From positions 4,806,129-4,870,128 of the forward strand of contig NZ_JAUSYS010000001.1 in assembly GCF_030817015.1 (NCBI RefSeq): DNA of 64,000 bases. Direction: 5' to 3'. Shown one piece after another: positions 48,534 through 56,896 of this stretch. The notes beneath the pieces are model-generated. The model was not told the origin of the DNA. It saw only the letters and a list, made by a program, of their open reading frames with translations, and did not search any database. Position numbers and translations under genes: made by a program. The first letter of the stretch is position 1; the number at the start of each line of letters is the position of its first letter. This DNA comes from Arthrobacter sp. V1I7. Lineage in GTDB: Bacteria > Actinomycetota > Actinomycetes > Actinomycetales > Micrococcaceae.

Positions 48534-48609
48534 GAACGCCTCCTTTTCTCTCCGCTGGTAGACGCCTGAAAGGGGCGTGGCATGCTTTTGAGGCATGTCC
48601 TACTCCATA

Positions 48610-48632
48610 TATTGGCATTGGATTCCCCAATA
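48610..48632 (+). promoter_or_regulatory. LysR-type operator between lysR and the FAD-oxidoreductase gene
   Basis: TATTGG (48610-48615) and CCAATA (48627-48632) form a perfect dyad around 11 bases, the T-N11-A architecture of LysR-type boxes. It lies 77 bases upstream of the FAD gene start codon and 77 bases from the divergent lysR start. Confidence 0.65.
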
Positions 48633-48708
48633 CTCCCACTGGGATCCTGTGATGGAGGGCACGGTTTTGGTGCGTCGCAAGCAAAAGTTTCAAGGGAGTA
48701 CATGATTC

Positions 48709-49959
48709 ATGGTTATGTCTGAGCATTTTGATGTTGTTGTGGTTGGTGGAGGCGCAGGTGGGATCGCCGCCGCGATCGGCGCCGCGAACGCCGGCGCCAA
48801 CGTCTGCCTGATCGAGCAGTACCCGTACCTGGGCGGCGCGGCAACCAACAGCTCGGTTCTGGCGTTCTGCGGTTTCTACGACCAGCAGCAGCAGCAAGTC
48901 GTCGACGGCGTCGGCGGGGACATCCTTCGTCGGCTCAAGGCCCGGGGCGTCTACGAGGAGAAGGTGATGGGGTGGACCGGCAACCGCATCGTCCTACTGG
49001 ACCTCGAATCGACGAAGGTCGTATGCGATGAGGCTGTTTCGGAAGTCGGAGTGCACGTTCGGCTGCACACCAGGCTCATCAGCGCCTCTTGCTCGGCCGG
49101 ACGGGTGACCTCCGTTGAGGTGAACCACCGGGGCGGCAACAAGCTAATCACCGCCGACGCATTCATCGACGCCAGCGGCGACGGGGCGCTGACCGCCTAT
49201 TCCGGAGCCGGAATCCACGATGTTCCCGTCGAGCGCCGGCAGACCAACACCCTGACCTGCCGGTTCGGGGGAGTCGCCGCAGACGCGGACCTGTCGAAGG
49301 AGAAAATGCGCCAGGCAGTGACTGCGTACGCCCAAGAGACCGGCACCAAGCTGGTCCGCGACGGCGGCATCGCCGTCCGGTTGCCCATCACCGGGGAGAT
49401 CATGGCCCTGCTGGTGGACGAACATTTTGACACCCTGAACGCAGAGGAAATCTCCAAAGCCGAGGCCAGCGGCAGAGCGCAGGCCTGGAAATACCTGGAA
49501 GCATTTCAAAAGCACATGCCCGGCTGGCAAGGAGCCTACCTGGTCGAAACCGGGCCGCAAATTGGAATCAGGGAAAGCCGCCGCCTTCAGGGGCGGATGA
49601 CAATCACCGCCCAAGACGTGCTCCATGCACGCAAGCAGCCCGATCAGTCGATTGGCCGCTGCGGGTGGCCAATCGAGGATCACGCAGGCCCGGGCGTGAC
49701 CAACTACACCAAAATTGATAACGGCCACTGGTACGACATCCCCTACGGGGCGATCTGCTCCGCCACGACCGACAACCTATGGGGCGTGGGACGGCTCACC
49801 AGTTCCGATGACGAGGCATTCGCATCCGTCCGAGTGATGGGTACAGCCTTCGCCACCGGCCACGCTGCAGGTATAGCCGCAGCACAATACTCCCAAGGCA
49901 CTACCCACGACATCTTGGCCATTCGTAACGAACTCACCCATCAAGGGGCCATGGTTTAG
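48709..49959 (+). CDS. FAD-dependent oxidoreductase of module 1 (FAD_oxidored family)
   Basis: This 416-residue protein starts at ATG 48709, with a possible second ATG six bases on, after GGGAG. The Rossmann FAD-binding motif is FDVVVVGGGAGGIAAAIGAA followed by the acidic strand end CLIEQYPYLGGAATNSS. The GD motif is TADAFIDASGDGALTAYSGA, and near the C-terminus lies RVMGTAFATGHAAGIAAAQY, where flavin contacts are expected. Proteins of this family oxidise or reduce small organic acids or alcohols; no substrate is known. Three ABC-importer genes follow 49 bases downstream on the same strand, so the module probably imports and oxidises one compound. It is paralogous to the gene at 55306. Confidence 0.9.
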   Translation: MVMSEHFDVVVVGGGAGGIAAAIGAANAGANVCLIEQYPYLGGAATNSSVLAFCGFYDQQQQQVVDGVGGDILRRLKARGVYEEKVMGWTGNRIVLLDLESTKVVCDEAVSEVGVHVRLHTRLISASCSAGRVTSVEVNHRGGNKLITADAFIDASGDGALTAYSGAGIHDVPVERRQTNTLTCRFGGVAADADLSKEKMRQAVTAYAQETGTKLVRDGGIAVRLPITGEIMALLVDEHFDTLNAEEISKAEASGRAQAWKYLEAFQKHMPGWQGAYLVETGPQIGIRESRRLQGRMTITAQDVLHARKQPDQSIGRCGWPIEDHAGPGVTNYTKIDNGHWYDIPYGAICSATTDNLWGVGRLTSSDDEAFASVRVMGTAFATGHAAGIAAAQYSQGTTHDILAIRNELTHQGAMV

Positions 49960-50008
49960 CCAGGCCCTTCATCCCTTCATGCACTTACATTTCAGAACCG
50001 GAGTCTCA

Positions 50009-50803
50009 ATGATGAACTCACAAACCAAACCCCGATACGCCTTTGAGGCGCAGGACATAAATAAGGTTTTTGCTGGTTCCAGTGACATTCAGGCACTCAG
50101 CGATATCAACTTAGCCTTGGAAGAGGGCTCGTTCACTTGCATTGTCGGTCCTTCGGGATGCGGCAAGTCAACTTTGCTGCGGATCCTCGGGGACCTCGAG
50201 ACAACGACGTCTGGCCAAATTCTCAGCAGCCTGAAGGCGGATCGTGTACCTAAGGCAGCCTTTGTCTTCCAAGAGCATGGGGTCTTCCCTTGGTTCAACG
50301 TCCTACAAAACGTCGCGTTCGGCGAACAAATGGCTGACGTTGCCCTGACAGAACGTGATGAGCATGCCCGCCACTGGATCAATGAAGTCGGTCTCTCCGG
50401 CTTCGAGCAGGCTTACCCTCACCAGCTCTCCGGCGGCATGCGGCAACGTATTGCCATCGCCCGTGCCTTCGCAACCGGTTCCCCAGCCCTGCTCATGGAC
50501 GAACCACTAGGTGCCCTTGATGCCCAGACCCGCATGTTGATGCAGGAACAACTGGTCAAACTGTGGGAAAAGGATCGCAAAACGGTGGTACTGGTTACTC
50601 ATTCCATCGAAGAGGCGCTCTTGCTGGGCGACCAAATCGTCATGATGTCCGCCCGCCCCGGCCGGATCAAGGAAATCATTGATGTCCCCTTTGGCCGTCC
50701 GCGCAGCATGGAGGTCGAAGCCACCGCTGAATTCGCTCGCATGAAACAAGACATTTGGGATTCACTCCGCGATGAAGTCCAAGCCTCCTTGAGGTTCTCC
50801 TGA
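50009..50803 (+). CDS. ABC transporter ATP-binding protein (SsuB/TauB/NrtD type)
   Basis: The ATG at 50009 (MMNSQTKPRYAFEAQDINKV) has GGAG upstream and gives 264 residues. Walker A is IVGPSGCGKSTLLRIL, the Q-loop FVFQEHGVFPW, the signature YPHQLSGGMRQRIAIARAFA, Walker B ALLMDEPLGALDAQTR and the H-loop LVTHSIEEAL. It energises uptake through the permease encoded one base downstream. This type serves alkanesulfonate, taurine, nitrate and aromatic importers. Confidence 0.95.
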   Translation: MMNSQTKPRYAFEAQDINKVFAGSSDIQALSDINLALEEGSFTCIVGPSGCGKSTLLRILGDLETTTSGQILSSLKADRVPKAAFVFQEHGVFPWFNVLQNVAFGEQMADVALTERDEHARHWINEVGLSGFEQAYPHQLSGGMRQRIAIARAFATGSPALLMDEPLGALDAQTRMLMQEQLVKLWEKDRKTVVLVTHSIEEALLLGDQIVMMSARPGRIKEIIDVPFGRPRSMEVEATAEFARMKQDIWDSLRDEVQASLRFS

Positions 50804-50804
50804 A

Positions 50805-51686
50805 ATGACACAATCTATGACACAGCAAACCAATCTTCACCGGAACGACACTGACAAGATTGATCTGCAAACCGCGATCAAACGGGTCCGTCGCAAGGAA
50901 CGCGACCTGCAACTACGCGACGTACTCCTATCCATCCTCACTCCCGTGCTCCTTGTCGGGCTGTGGGAAGCGTCCGCACGCACGGGCTTGATCGATGCAC
51001 GGCTTTTTTCTCCCCCCAGCCAAATCGCCGCCCAAGCTTGGGAGATGGCCACAACCGGTGAACTCCTCCGGCATACCGGTGCCACTGTTGGCCGCCTAGT
51101 GGCGGGTTTTGCAGCAGGTGCCATTGCGGGGATCAGCGTTGGTCTCCTGATGGGGGTCTCCCGTTCTCTACGTGCGGCGCTGGGACCGACGTTTACCGCC
51201 CTCTATGCCTTGCCCAAAATAGCCATCCTCCCACTGCTGCTCTTGATCTTCGGCTTGACCGAAACTCCCAAGATCCTCTCTGTGGCCATCTCCGTCTTCT
51301 TTGTCCTCCAGATCAACACGCTTGCCGGAATCGTGCAGATCGATGCACGAATCCTGGAGGCCGCCCGCGCCTACAAAGCAACCGGTCCAAAGCTATTTCG
51401 CCATGTCCTGCTCCCCGGAGCAATGCCGGCCATCATGACCGGACTCCGCGTTGCAGCAGGAATGTCGGTCATTGTTATCACAGCAGTTGAATTTGTCGCT
51501 TCCAATGACGGCCTCGGCTATATCATCTGGAATTCTTGGCAGCTTTTCCAACCGTCGAAGATGTATGTGGGCCTCATAGTCGTGTCCCTCGTAGGCGCGC
51601 TGGTTACGGGTCTGATCCTTGTCCTGGAACGGGTCCTCATTCCTTGGAAGTACTCCAATAAACGTAGAAAGAAGGTAAACAAGTGA
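50805..51686 (+). CDS. ABC transporter permease (SsuC/TauC type)
   Basis: The ATG at 50805 lies one base after the ATPase stop; a second ATG at 50817 is an alternative. The 293-residue protein has about six membrane helices (DVLLSILTPVLLVGLWEASA, LVAGFAAGAIAGISVGLLMG, ILPLLLLIFGLTETPKILSV). The coupling EAA loop reads EAARAYKATGPKLFRHVLLP GAMPAIMTGLR, as usual for the family. Its stop overlaps the GTG start of the binding-protein gene (GTGA). Confidence 0.95.
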   Translation: MTQSMTQQTNLHRNDTDKIDLQTAIKRVRRKERDLQLRDVLLSILTPVLLVGLWEASARTGLIDARLFSPPSQIAAQAWEMATTGELLRHTGATVGRLVAGFAAGAIAGISVGLLMGVSRSLRAALGPTFTALYALPKIAILPLLLLIFGLTETPKILSVAISVFFVLQINTLAGIVQIDARILEAARAYKATGPKLFRHVLLPGAMPAIMTGLRVAAGMSVIVITAVEFVASNDGLGYIIWNSWQLFQPSKMYVGLIVVSLVGALVTGLILVLERVLIPWKYSNKRRKKVNK

Positions 51687-52687
51687 GAAAAACCATGCTG
51701 GTCGCCGCACTTGCAGCCGCCTCAATTTCCCTAGCCGGCTGTGGCACGGCAAGCACGTCCCCGGCTGGCACAGAGGGCGATTCCTCAGTCGAGGTCGGCA
51801 TCGTACAGTTGCCCATTTTTGCCCCTATCTACGTAGCGAAAGCCAAAGGATACTTCGAAGACGAAGGCCTGAACGTGAATCTGCAAACCGTAAAATCTGG
51901 TTCCGACGCGGTTCCACTGGCATCAAGCGGCAAGCTCGACGTCGTTGCTGCTGGCTTCTCTGCCGGCATGTTCAGCGCGATCAAAAGCGGGTTGAACATC
52001 AAGATCACTGGGTCCATGGGCGTGTCGGATGGAAACACTGAAGCCAGCCCTACTGATCTGGTGGTATCCAAGGCGGCATACGACGCTGGCTCCATCACAT
52101 CCGTTGCGGATCTGAAAGGCAAAAACGTAGGTGCGGCCGGAGGCACCGGTGGTGCCGGCGCCTACCTGCTGTCCCTAGCACTCAAGGACGCCGGTCTTAG
52201 CCTGAACGATGTCAAGGTTGTCAACCTGGGTAACCCGGATATGCCGACTGCCATCAGCAACGGCGGTCTGGACGCTGGACTCATTTCCGCTCCCTTTTCG
52301 TCCGTAGCCTTAAAGGAAGGAGTAGGAGTCTCACTTGGAGTCCCACCAGCGGGAACATCAGGCACCGGCGTTATATTTGGCGACCAGTTCGCAGAGACTG
52401 ACAAGGCGCAGAAGTTCTTCAATGCCATTGCAAAAGCATCGAAGGATCTTCAGGGAGAGAACCGATACTCCGACGAGAATCTAAAGATCATCGCTGGTGC
52501 GACAGGGCAGACCCCAGAAGAGGTCAAAGCAGTACCGCTCTACACGTGGCTTCCGGATCTGAAACCCCTGCCCGAACAGTTGGCGGACATGGAGTCCGTG
52601 TGGATGCAAGCGGGTGCCCTGGAGTACGACCAACCGCTCCCGCAAGATACCTACATTGATACGTCATTCGCGGAAAACGTCAAATAA
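51683..52687 (+). CDS. ABC transporter substrate-binding lipoprotein (NMT1/SsuA-like)
   Basis: The GTG start at 51683 overlaps the permease stop by four bases. This 334-residue protein opens with a lipoprotein signal (KTMLVAALAAASISLAGC), so it is anchored outside the membrane. The NMT1/SsuA-like fold is seen in VEVGIVQLPIFAPIYVAKAK, GYFEDEGLNVNLQTVKSGSD and TDLVVSKAAYDAGSITSVAD LKGKNVG. Such proteins bind small organic acids, sulfonates or thiamine precursors. Ligand specificity is not visible. Confidence 0.93.
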   Translation: MRKTMLVAALAAASISLAGCGTASTSPAGTEGDSSVEVGIVQLPIFAPIYVAKAKGYFEDEGLNVNLQTVKSGSDAVPLASSGKLDVVAAGFSAGMFSAIKSGLNIKITGSMGVSDGNTEASPTDLVVSKAAYDAGSITSVADLKGKNVGAAGGTGGAGAYLLSLALKDAGLSLNDVKVVNLGNPDMPTAISNGGLDAGLISAPFSSVALKEGVGVSLGVPPAGTSGTGVIFGDQFAETDKAQKFFNAIAKASKDLQGENRYSDENLKIIAGATGQTPEEVKAVPLYTWLPDLKPLPEQLADMESVWMQAGALEYDQPLPQDTYIDTSFAENVK

Positions 52688-52703
52688 CACCCATTAGCAG
52701 CAA

Positions 52704-52737
52704 GGCCGGCATGTGATCGCTCGACAGCATGCCGGCC
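52704..52737 (+). terminator. Hairpin after the ABC operon
   Basis: GGCCGGCATG and CATGCCGGCC form a perfect 10-bp stem with a 14-base loop, 16 bases after the binding-protein stop. There is no T-run, and the shikimate-kinase-like gene follows, so read-through is possible. Confidence 0.55.
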
Positions 52738-52828
52738 CCGCTACTGCTTCGCTTTGCTGCATGCCTGAGAGGCTCTGAGCATTGTCCTCTAGCCAATGCG
52801 ACTCCGCATCGACGAATGGAACACCAGT

Positions 52829-53518
52829 ATGGCTTGGCCCCCCGCATGTGACCGCGCAGAGTCCGAACCTGTGCCCCCGCTGGTGGTCATCGGCAACACG
52901 GCCTGCGGCAAAACCACCGTTGGACGGCGGATCGCCGAACTCCTAAAGGTTCCCTTTGTTGACCTCGATGATGTCATCGTCGCACGCCACGGCGCCCTAC
53001 CAGAGATATTCGCTGAAGGCGGCGAGGAAACGTTCCGAAACCTCGAGGCGAGCACTGCTGCAGACCTAATCACAACAGCCACAACCCGGTACGTGCTCGC
53101 GTTCGGCGGAGGTGCCATCATGCGGCCGGAGACCCAGAACCTCCTCACCAACGGGTGCGTAGTATGGATCGATGCAGACTTGGGAACTGTGCTTCCACGG
53201 CTGCAGGCACGGCGCAACCGGCCGCTTCTCAAGAACGACATTGCCAATATGTGGCAGGAACTCGATGTCATACGCCGTCCTGTATTTCGTCGGATGGCGG
53301 GCCTCCGTGTTGATGCCAGTTCCGGATCGGTGGACCACTTGGCCCAATACGCCGTCGAATGGGCGCTGAACGAGTGGGCGTTACCAGCTGCATACGGGGC
53401 AAGGGCCCACGAGCGAAGCGCTGCCGGCAGCGGTAGCTCTGTAAAAGACCGCGGCTGCGACATGGAGTGCGTGAACCCCCAAGTGACTGCGGTTGCTGCG
53501 AGGCCAAGATCGCTGTGA
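52829..53518 (+). CDS. Shikimate-kinase-like protein
   Basis: The ATG at 52829 gives 229 residues; an ATG at 52796 would add 11, and neither has a good ribosome binding site. The fold is AroK-like: Walker A VVIGNTACGKTTVGRRI, VPFVDLDDVIVARHG (substrate Asp), IFAEGGEETFRNLE (substrate Arg and Glu), YVLAFGGGAIMRPETQNLL (GGG substrate loop) and the lid RNRPLLKND. Compared with AroK it has an N-terminal extension of about 15 and a C-terminal extension of about 50 residues. It phosphorylates shikimate in known relatives. Its place after an importer and an oxidoreductase, and not in an aro operon, suggests a special role or a relative acting on another hydroxy acid. Confidence 0.8.
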   Translation: MAWPPACDRAESEPVPPLVVIGNTACGKTTVGRRIAELLKVPFVDLDDVIVARHGALPEIFAEGGEETFRNLEASTAADLITTATTRYVLAFGGGAIMRPETQNLLTNGCVVWIDADLGTVLPRLQARRNRPLLKNDIANMWQELDVIRRPVFRRMAGLRVDASSGSVDHLAQYAVEWALNEWALPAAYGARAHERSAAGSGSSVKDRGCDMECVNPQVTAVAARPRSL

Positions 53519-54222
53519 AGAGTCGGTCCTGCGGACGCAGCGTGTTACGTCAAAGGCGGCAGCTACTCCACCACAGCAGGAATAAGGCCGGGCCAATGGC
53601 ATGCTCGAATGTCAGGCTACAGCCCAAGGCCATGTGACTTCCAAAAACGTTCAGGGCTTGTATGAGGGGATGAAGCGCACCAACTCGCTATGGCCCTGGA
53701 GCTCCATAAGGCCCTGGCCAGGACCGATCCCGACGGGCCGGAAGAACTCCCGGATCTGCTCGCGGTGCCACCACCTGCCGACAATACTCGTCACTGTACA
53801 ACATGTCTAAGACACCATTCGCCGACGTCAAGAATTTCGGCAAGATTCCAAACAGCGGAGACAACCGGGCTGTTGATTCCCAGGCTGGCCTTGCCACGAA
53901 AGTCGATTGGCGCATTGAGAACAACAAAACATCGGCCTGAACGCCGGCCAGAACAGATCCGCCGCGTCGCTGAGAATTTCTCAACGGTTCTCCAGGTAGC
54001 CCTTTCCACCGACGAAATCGACGCTGCGGGTTGCGCATCACGTCGTCGCGGTGTTCCACTCGCCACTGGTACGCCGGTCAGATCCGGAATCCGGTTTGTA
54101 CACCATCACCATGGATGCCCAGGCTCGCCACACCACACCAGTCATTCGGTCAAAATGAGGCGGCGTTCGCGGCGAAGGCCATAGGCGCCGCTTCCCCTGC
54201 CTTTGACGAAGTCGAGTCCATT
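53519..54222. other. Decayed region between modules 1 and 2
   Basis: No confident gene in these 704 bases. A + strand frame from the ATG at 53803 gives MSKTPFADVKNFGKIPNSGD followed by 24 more residues. On the minus strand, 53660-53780 reads WHREQIREFFRPVGIGPGQG LMELQGHSELVRF. Both look protein-like but are cut short and not recognised, so remnants of one or two genes are likely. Confidence 0.4.
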
Positions 54223-55110
54223 TTAGGTCGCAGACCCAGTCATCCGCATCACCAGGTGCGCCGCCGCGCTGACCTTCTCGCGTGCCTCCCGGGACCAGCC
54301 GAGCCAGAGCGTCATGCCGGTGCGCAGCTCTTCGATCGAACCCCAATGCCAGCCAGGTAGTTGTCGGCGTGCGGTGGCCTCGCCACAGAACACTGCATCT
54401 GCCTGCGCTGCGACAGCGCATGCTCGAGCGTGCTCGGCGAACCGCCCAAACACCCACAGGACGACGACACCGGAGTCTTCAATCTCCCGGATCGCCAGGT
54501 CGTGCGAGGCCGGAACCTGATCCTGCATGCGCGCGAGAATGCGCAGACCGGCCAGATCCGCTAGGCCGAAGGCGTTCTGCTTCGCCAACCGGTGCTCGGG
54601 CGGGACCGCGATTCCGAAAGGGTGAGATGATTCGGACAGCGCGGCACGGCGGAGATTGCCCGGAGGGCGTTGATTGATGAGCATCAGATCAATCTGCCCC
54701 TCCCGGAGCATGCGTAGTTGCTCGACGGTGTAGGCCTCGAACACCTGAAACGGCACAGTCGGCAGGGCGGCTTGCAGGGCTGATATGAGATCAAGGAACC
54801 ATTGCTCGGAGACGGTCGGCGGCACGCCGAGAACCACCGGCTGCTCGGCGTGGGTTGTTGATGCCACGATGTGGCGGGTGGCCGATTCCAACCGCAGCAG
54901 CTGCCGGCCGTGGCCTATCAACGCCTCGCCCGCTGGCGTCAGGACGACACCCTTGGTCGTGCGGTCGAACAGGCGTTGACCTAAATTCCGTTCCAGATCA
55001 ACGATTTGGCGACTGAGGGCGGGTTGGCTGATATGCAGCCTCTGGGCAGCACGCCCGAAGCTTCCTTCCTCGGATACGGCCAAGAAGTACCGGATATGTC
55101 GTAGCTCCAT
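54223..55110 (-). CDS. LysR-family regulator of module 2
   Basis: The start at ATG 55110 (MELRHIRYFLAVSEEGSFGR) matches the paralogue at 48533 and gives 295 residues; nine more codons are open upstream. The winged HTH is AAQRLHISQPALSRQIVDLE with the wing LFDRTTKGVVLTPAGEAL. The effector domain starts at PVVLGVPPTVSEQWFLDLIS. It diverges from the FAD-oxidoreductase gene at 55306 and is expected to control it and the DctA-type transporter gene. It shares about half its N-terminal residues with the module 1 regulator, so the modules are related by duplication or repeated acquisition. Confidence 0.93.
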   Translation of the reverse strand: MELRHIRYFLAVSEEGSFGRAAQRLHISQPALSRQIVDLERNLGQRLFDRTTKGVVLTPAGEALIGHGRQLLRLESATRHIVASTTHAEQPVVLGVPPTVSEQWFLDLISALQAALPTVPFQVFEAYTVEQLRMLREGQIDLMLINQRPPGNLRRAALSESSHPFGIAVPPEHRLAKQNAFGLADLAGLRILARMQDQVPASHDLAIREIEDSGVVVLWVFGRFAEHARACAVAAQADAVFCGEATARRQLPGWHWGSIEELRTGMTLWLGWSREAREKVSAAAHLVMRMTGSAT

Positions 55111-55305
55111 TAGCACAGATGCTACCCCGAAAGTCATACCTTGCGGGCATCGCCGCGTTACCGGAAAAGTCTTGGACAGACTCTGCGCTCAGGCAGTTAA
55201 CTCGATCACACGGACATTGCGGCATAACACCGCGCGTCCGCCATCGCCCGAACCGAGCGCGTCTGACGCCGCCTATTCGTCATGCCCCCCGATATGGAGA
55301 TCATT

Positions 55306-56691
55306 GTGAACATCCCAGGTGAATGGATCACCGAGCCCGCCCGCCACACCCACGTGCTTCGGGAGGTTGATGTCGCCGTCGTGGGCGGGGGCCCGTCCGG
55401 GGTCTGTGCTGCCATAGCTGCGGCACGTACCGGCGCTAGCACGATTCTGCTGGAGCGAGCAGGCTTCCTCGGCGGCACGGCCACCGGTGCGATGGTGGCG
55501 AGTTTCATGGGCTACTGCTGGCGGAACAGGCGCGTCACCGGGGGTATTGCGGACGAAATCCTGCGCGGCCTCGCCGACGCCGGCGGAGGCCCCGGCTTCA
55601 TGCATTACGTGATGGCCGAAGCCACCGACCACCCGTACGATGTCTTCACCTACCCCTTCGATCCCGAGGTGCTCAAGTTCGTCCTCGACGACTTGGTCGC
55701 CGCCAGCGGCGTCGAGGTCATGCTGCACTCGCAGGTAGTGGCCCCGTTCATCCAGGATGACGGCACGGTCGGTGGAGTCATCGTGGAAGGCCGCAGTGGC
55801 CGCGACCTTGTGCGCGCCAAGGTCGTCGTCGACGCGGGAGCGGATGGATTGATTGCGCGCGGCGCCGGTGCACGGGCCCTCAACCAGGCCCAGGACCGCC
55901 GTTCCCGGCAACCGATGACGTTGATGGCCCGGCTCACCGAGGTCGACGTCAAGCGCTTCCGCGCCCTGCCGCGACAGGACAAGCAACGACTCTCCCGAGC
56001 TGGCATGGCGAGCGGCGAACTCGCGCAACGGATCATGTCCGTGGTCTCGGCGCCAGGCGGAACCGACGCGTTCATTCTGATGACCCGTGTCAGTGGCTAC
56101 GACGGAGCCGATTCGGTTGACTTAACAGCCGCCGAATTCGAAGGGCGCCGTCAGGCGCGCGCGGTCATCGCTTTCCTCAAGCGCGAAGTGCCCGGATTTG
56201 AACAATGCCGCCTAGTCACCTTGGCACCGTGGATCGGTATCCGAGAGACGTGGCAGATTGAGGGAGACTACGTGCTCACCGGCGAAGACGTAATTGCTGG
56301 TCGTCAGTTCTACGACGGAATCGCTTTGGGTGGTGGACCGTTGGATCTTCACCACCCGGTCGGCGGTGACATCACCTTGCTTGAGCCCGCCCAGCCATTC
56401 GCCACACCCTATCGCTGCCTGCTCCCTACCGGGGTCGAGAACCTACTGGTCACCGGCCGCAGCGTATCCGCGACGATGGAGGCGCATGGCGCCCTGCGCC
56501 ACATGGGTTCGGCGATGGCACTCGGACAGGCGGCCGGAACAGCCGCAGGGATCGCGGTAAAGCAAGGCACGACACCCCGCTTGGTCAAAACCGACGATCT
56601 CCGTGCACTACTGCTCGAACACGACGCCTGCATCGACGTCGAGACAGTACTCCACTCGGACACTCCGACAATCTCCGCCACGGTGAACTAG
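55306..56691 (+). CDS. FAD-dependent oxidoreductase of module 2 (FAD_oxidored family)
   Basis: The GTG at 55306 has GGAG six bases upstream and gives 461 residues; ATG codons at 55282 and 55294 are alternatives. The FAD motif is VDVAVVGGGPSGVCAAIAAA, then LLERAGFLGGTATGAMVAS, the same fingerprint as in the gene at 48709. The second motif is AKVVVDAGADGLIARGAGA. The C-terminal flavin region is NLLVTGRSVSATMEAHGALR and GSAMALGQAAGTAAGIAV. The GGTATGAM-G-Y-C-W loop parallels GGAATNSSVLAFCGF of module 1. A DctA-type symporter gene follows by 205 bases. The substrate is unknown but would plausibly be a carboxylate carried by that symporter. Confidence 0.88.
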   Translation: MNIPGEWITEPARHTHVLREVDVAVVGGGPSGVCAAIAAARTGASTILLERAGFLGGTATGAMVASFMGYCWRNRRVTGGIADEILRGLADAGGGPGFMHYVMAEATDHPYDVFTYPFDPEVLKFVLDDLVAASGVEVMLHSQVVAPFIQDDGTVGGVIVEGRSGRDLVRAKVVVDAGADGLIARGAGARALNQAQDRRSRQPMTLMARLTEVDVKRFRALPRQDKQRLSRAGMASGELAQRIMSVVSAPGGTDAFILMTRVSGYDGADSVDLTAAEFEGRRQARAVIAFLKREVPGFEQCRLVTLAPWIGIRETWQIEGDYVLTGEDVIAGRQFYDGIALGGGPLDLHHPVGGDITLLEPAQPFATPYRCLLPTGVENLLVTGRSVSATMEAHGALRHMGSAMALGQAAGTAAGIAVKQGTTPRLVKTDDLRALLLEHDACIDVETVLHSDTPTISATVN

Positions 56692-56896
56692 CCGACCCGC
56701 AACGTCGGTTGCCGGCCTCGACGCTGGTGCCGAACAGGCAACCGATCGAGAAACGGCCAACCGGCTGGTTACATGTAGGACCGAGTCCGGACCCCGGTCG
56801 ATTCACCCCTCTTCAGTAGACGCTCTGGCCGCGCGGTCGCCAAGCGAAATTCCCTGCCTTGAACTTCTTCCACGGCAGGCTTCGAAAGGATTTGAG

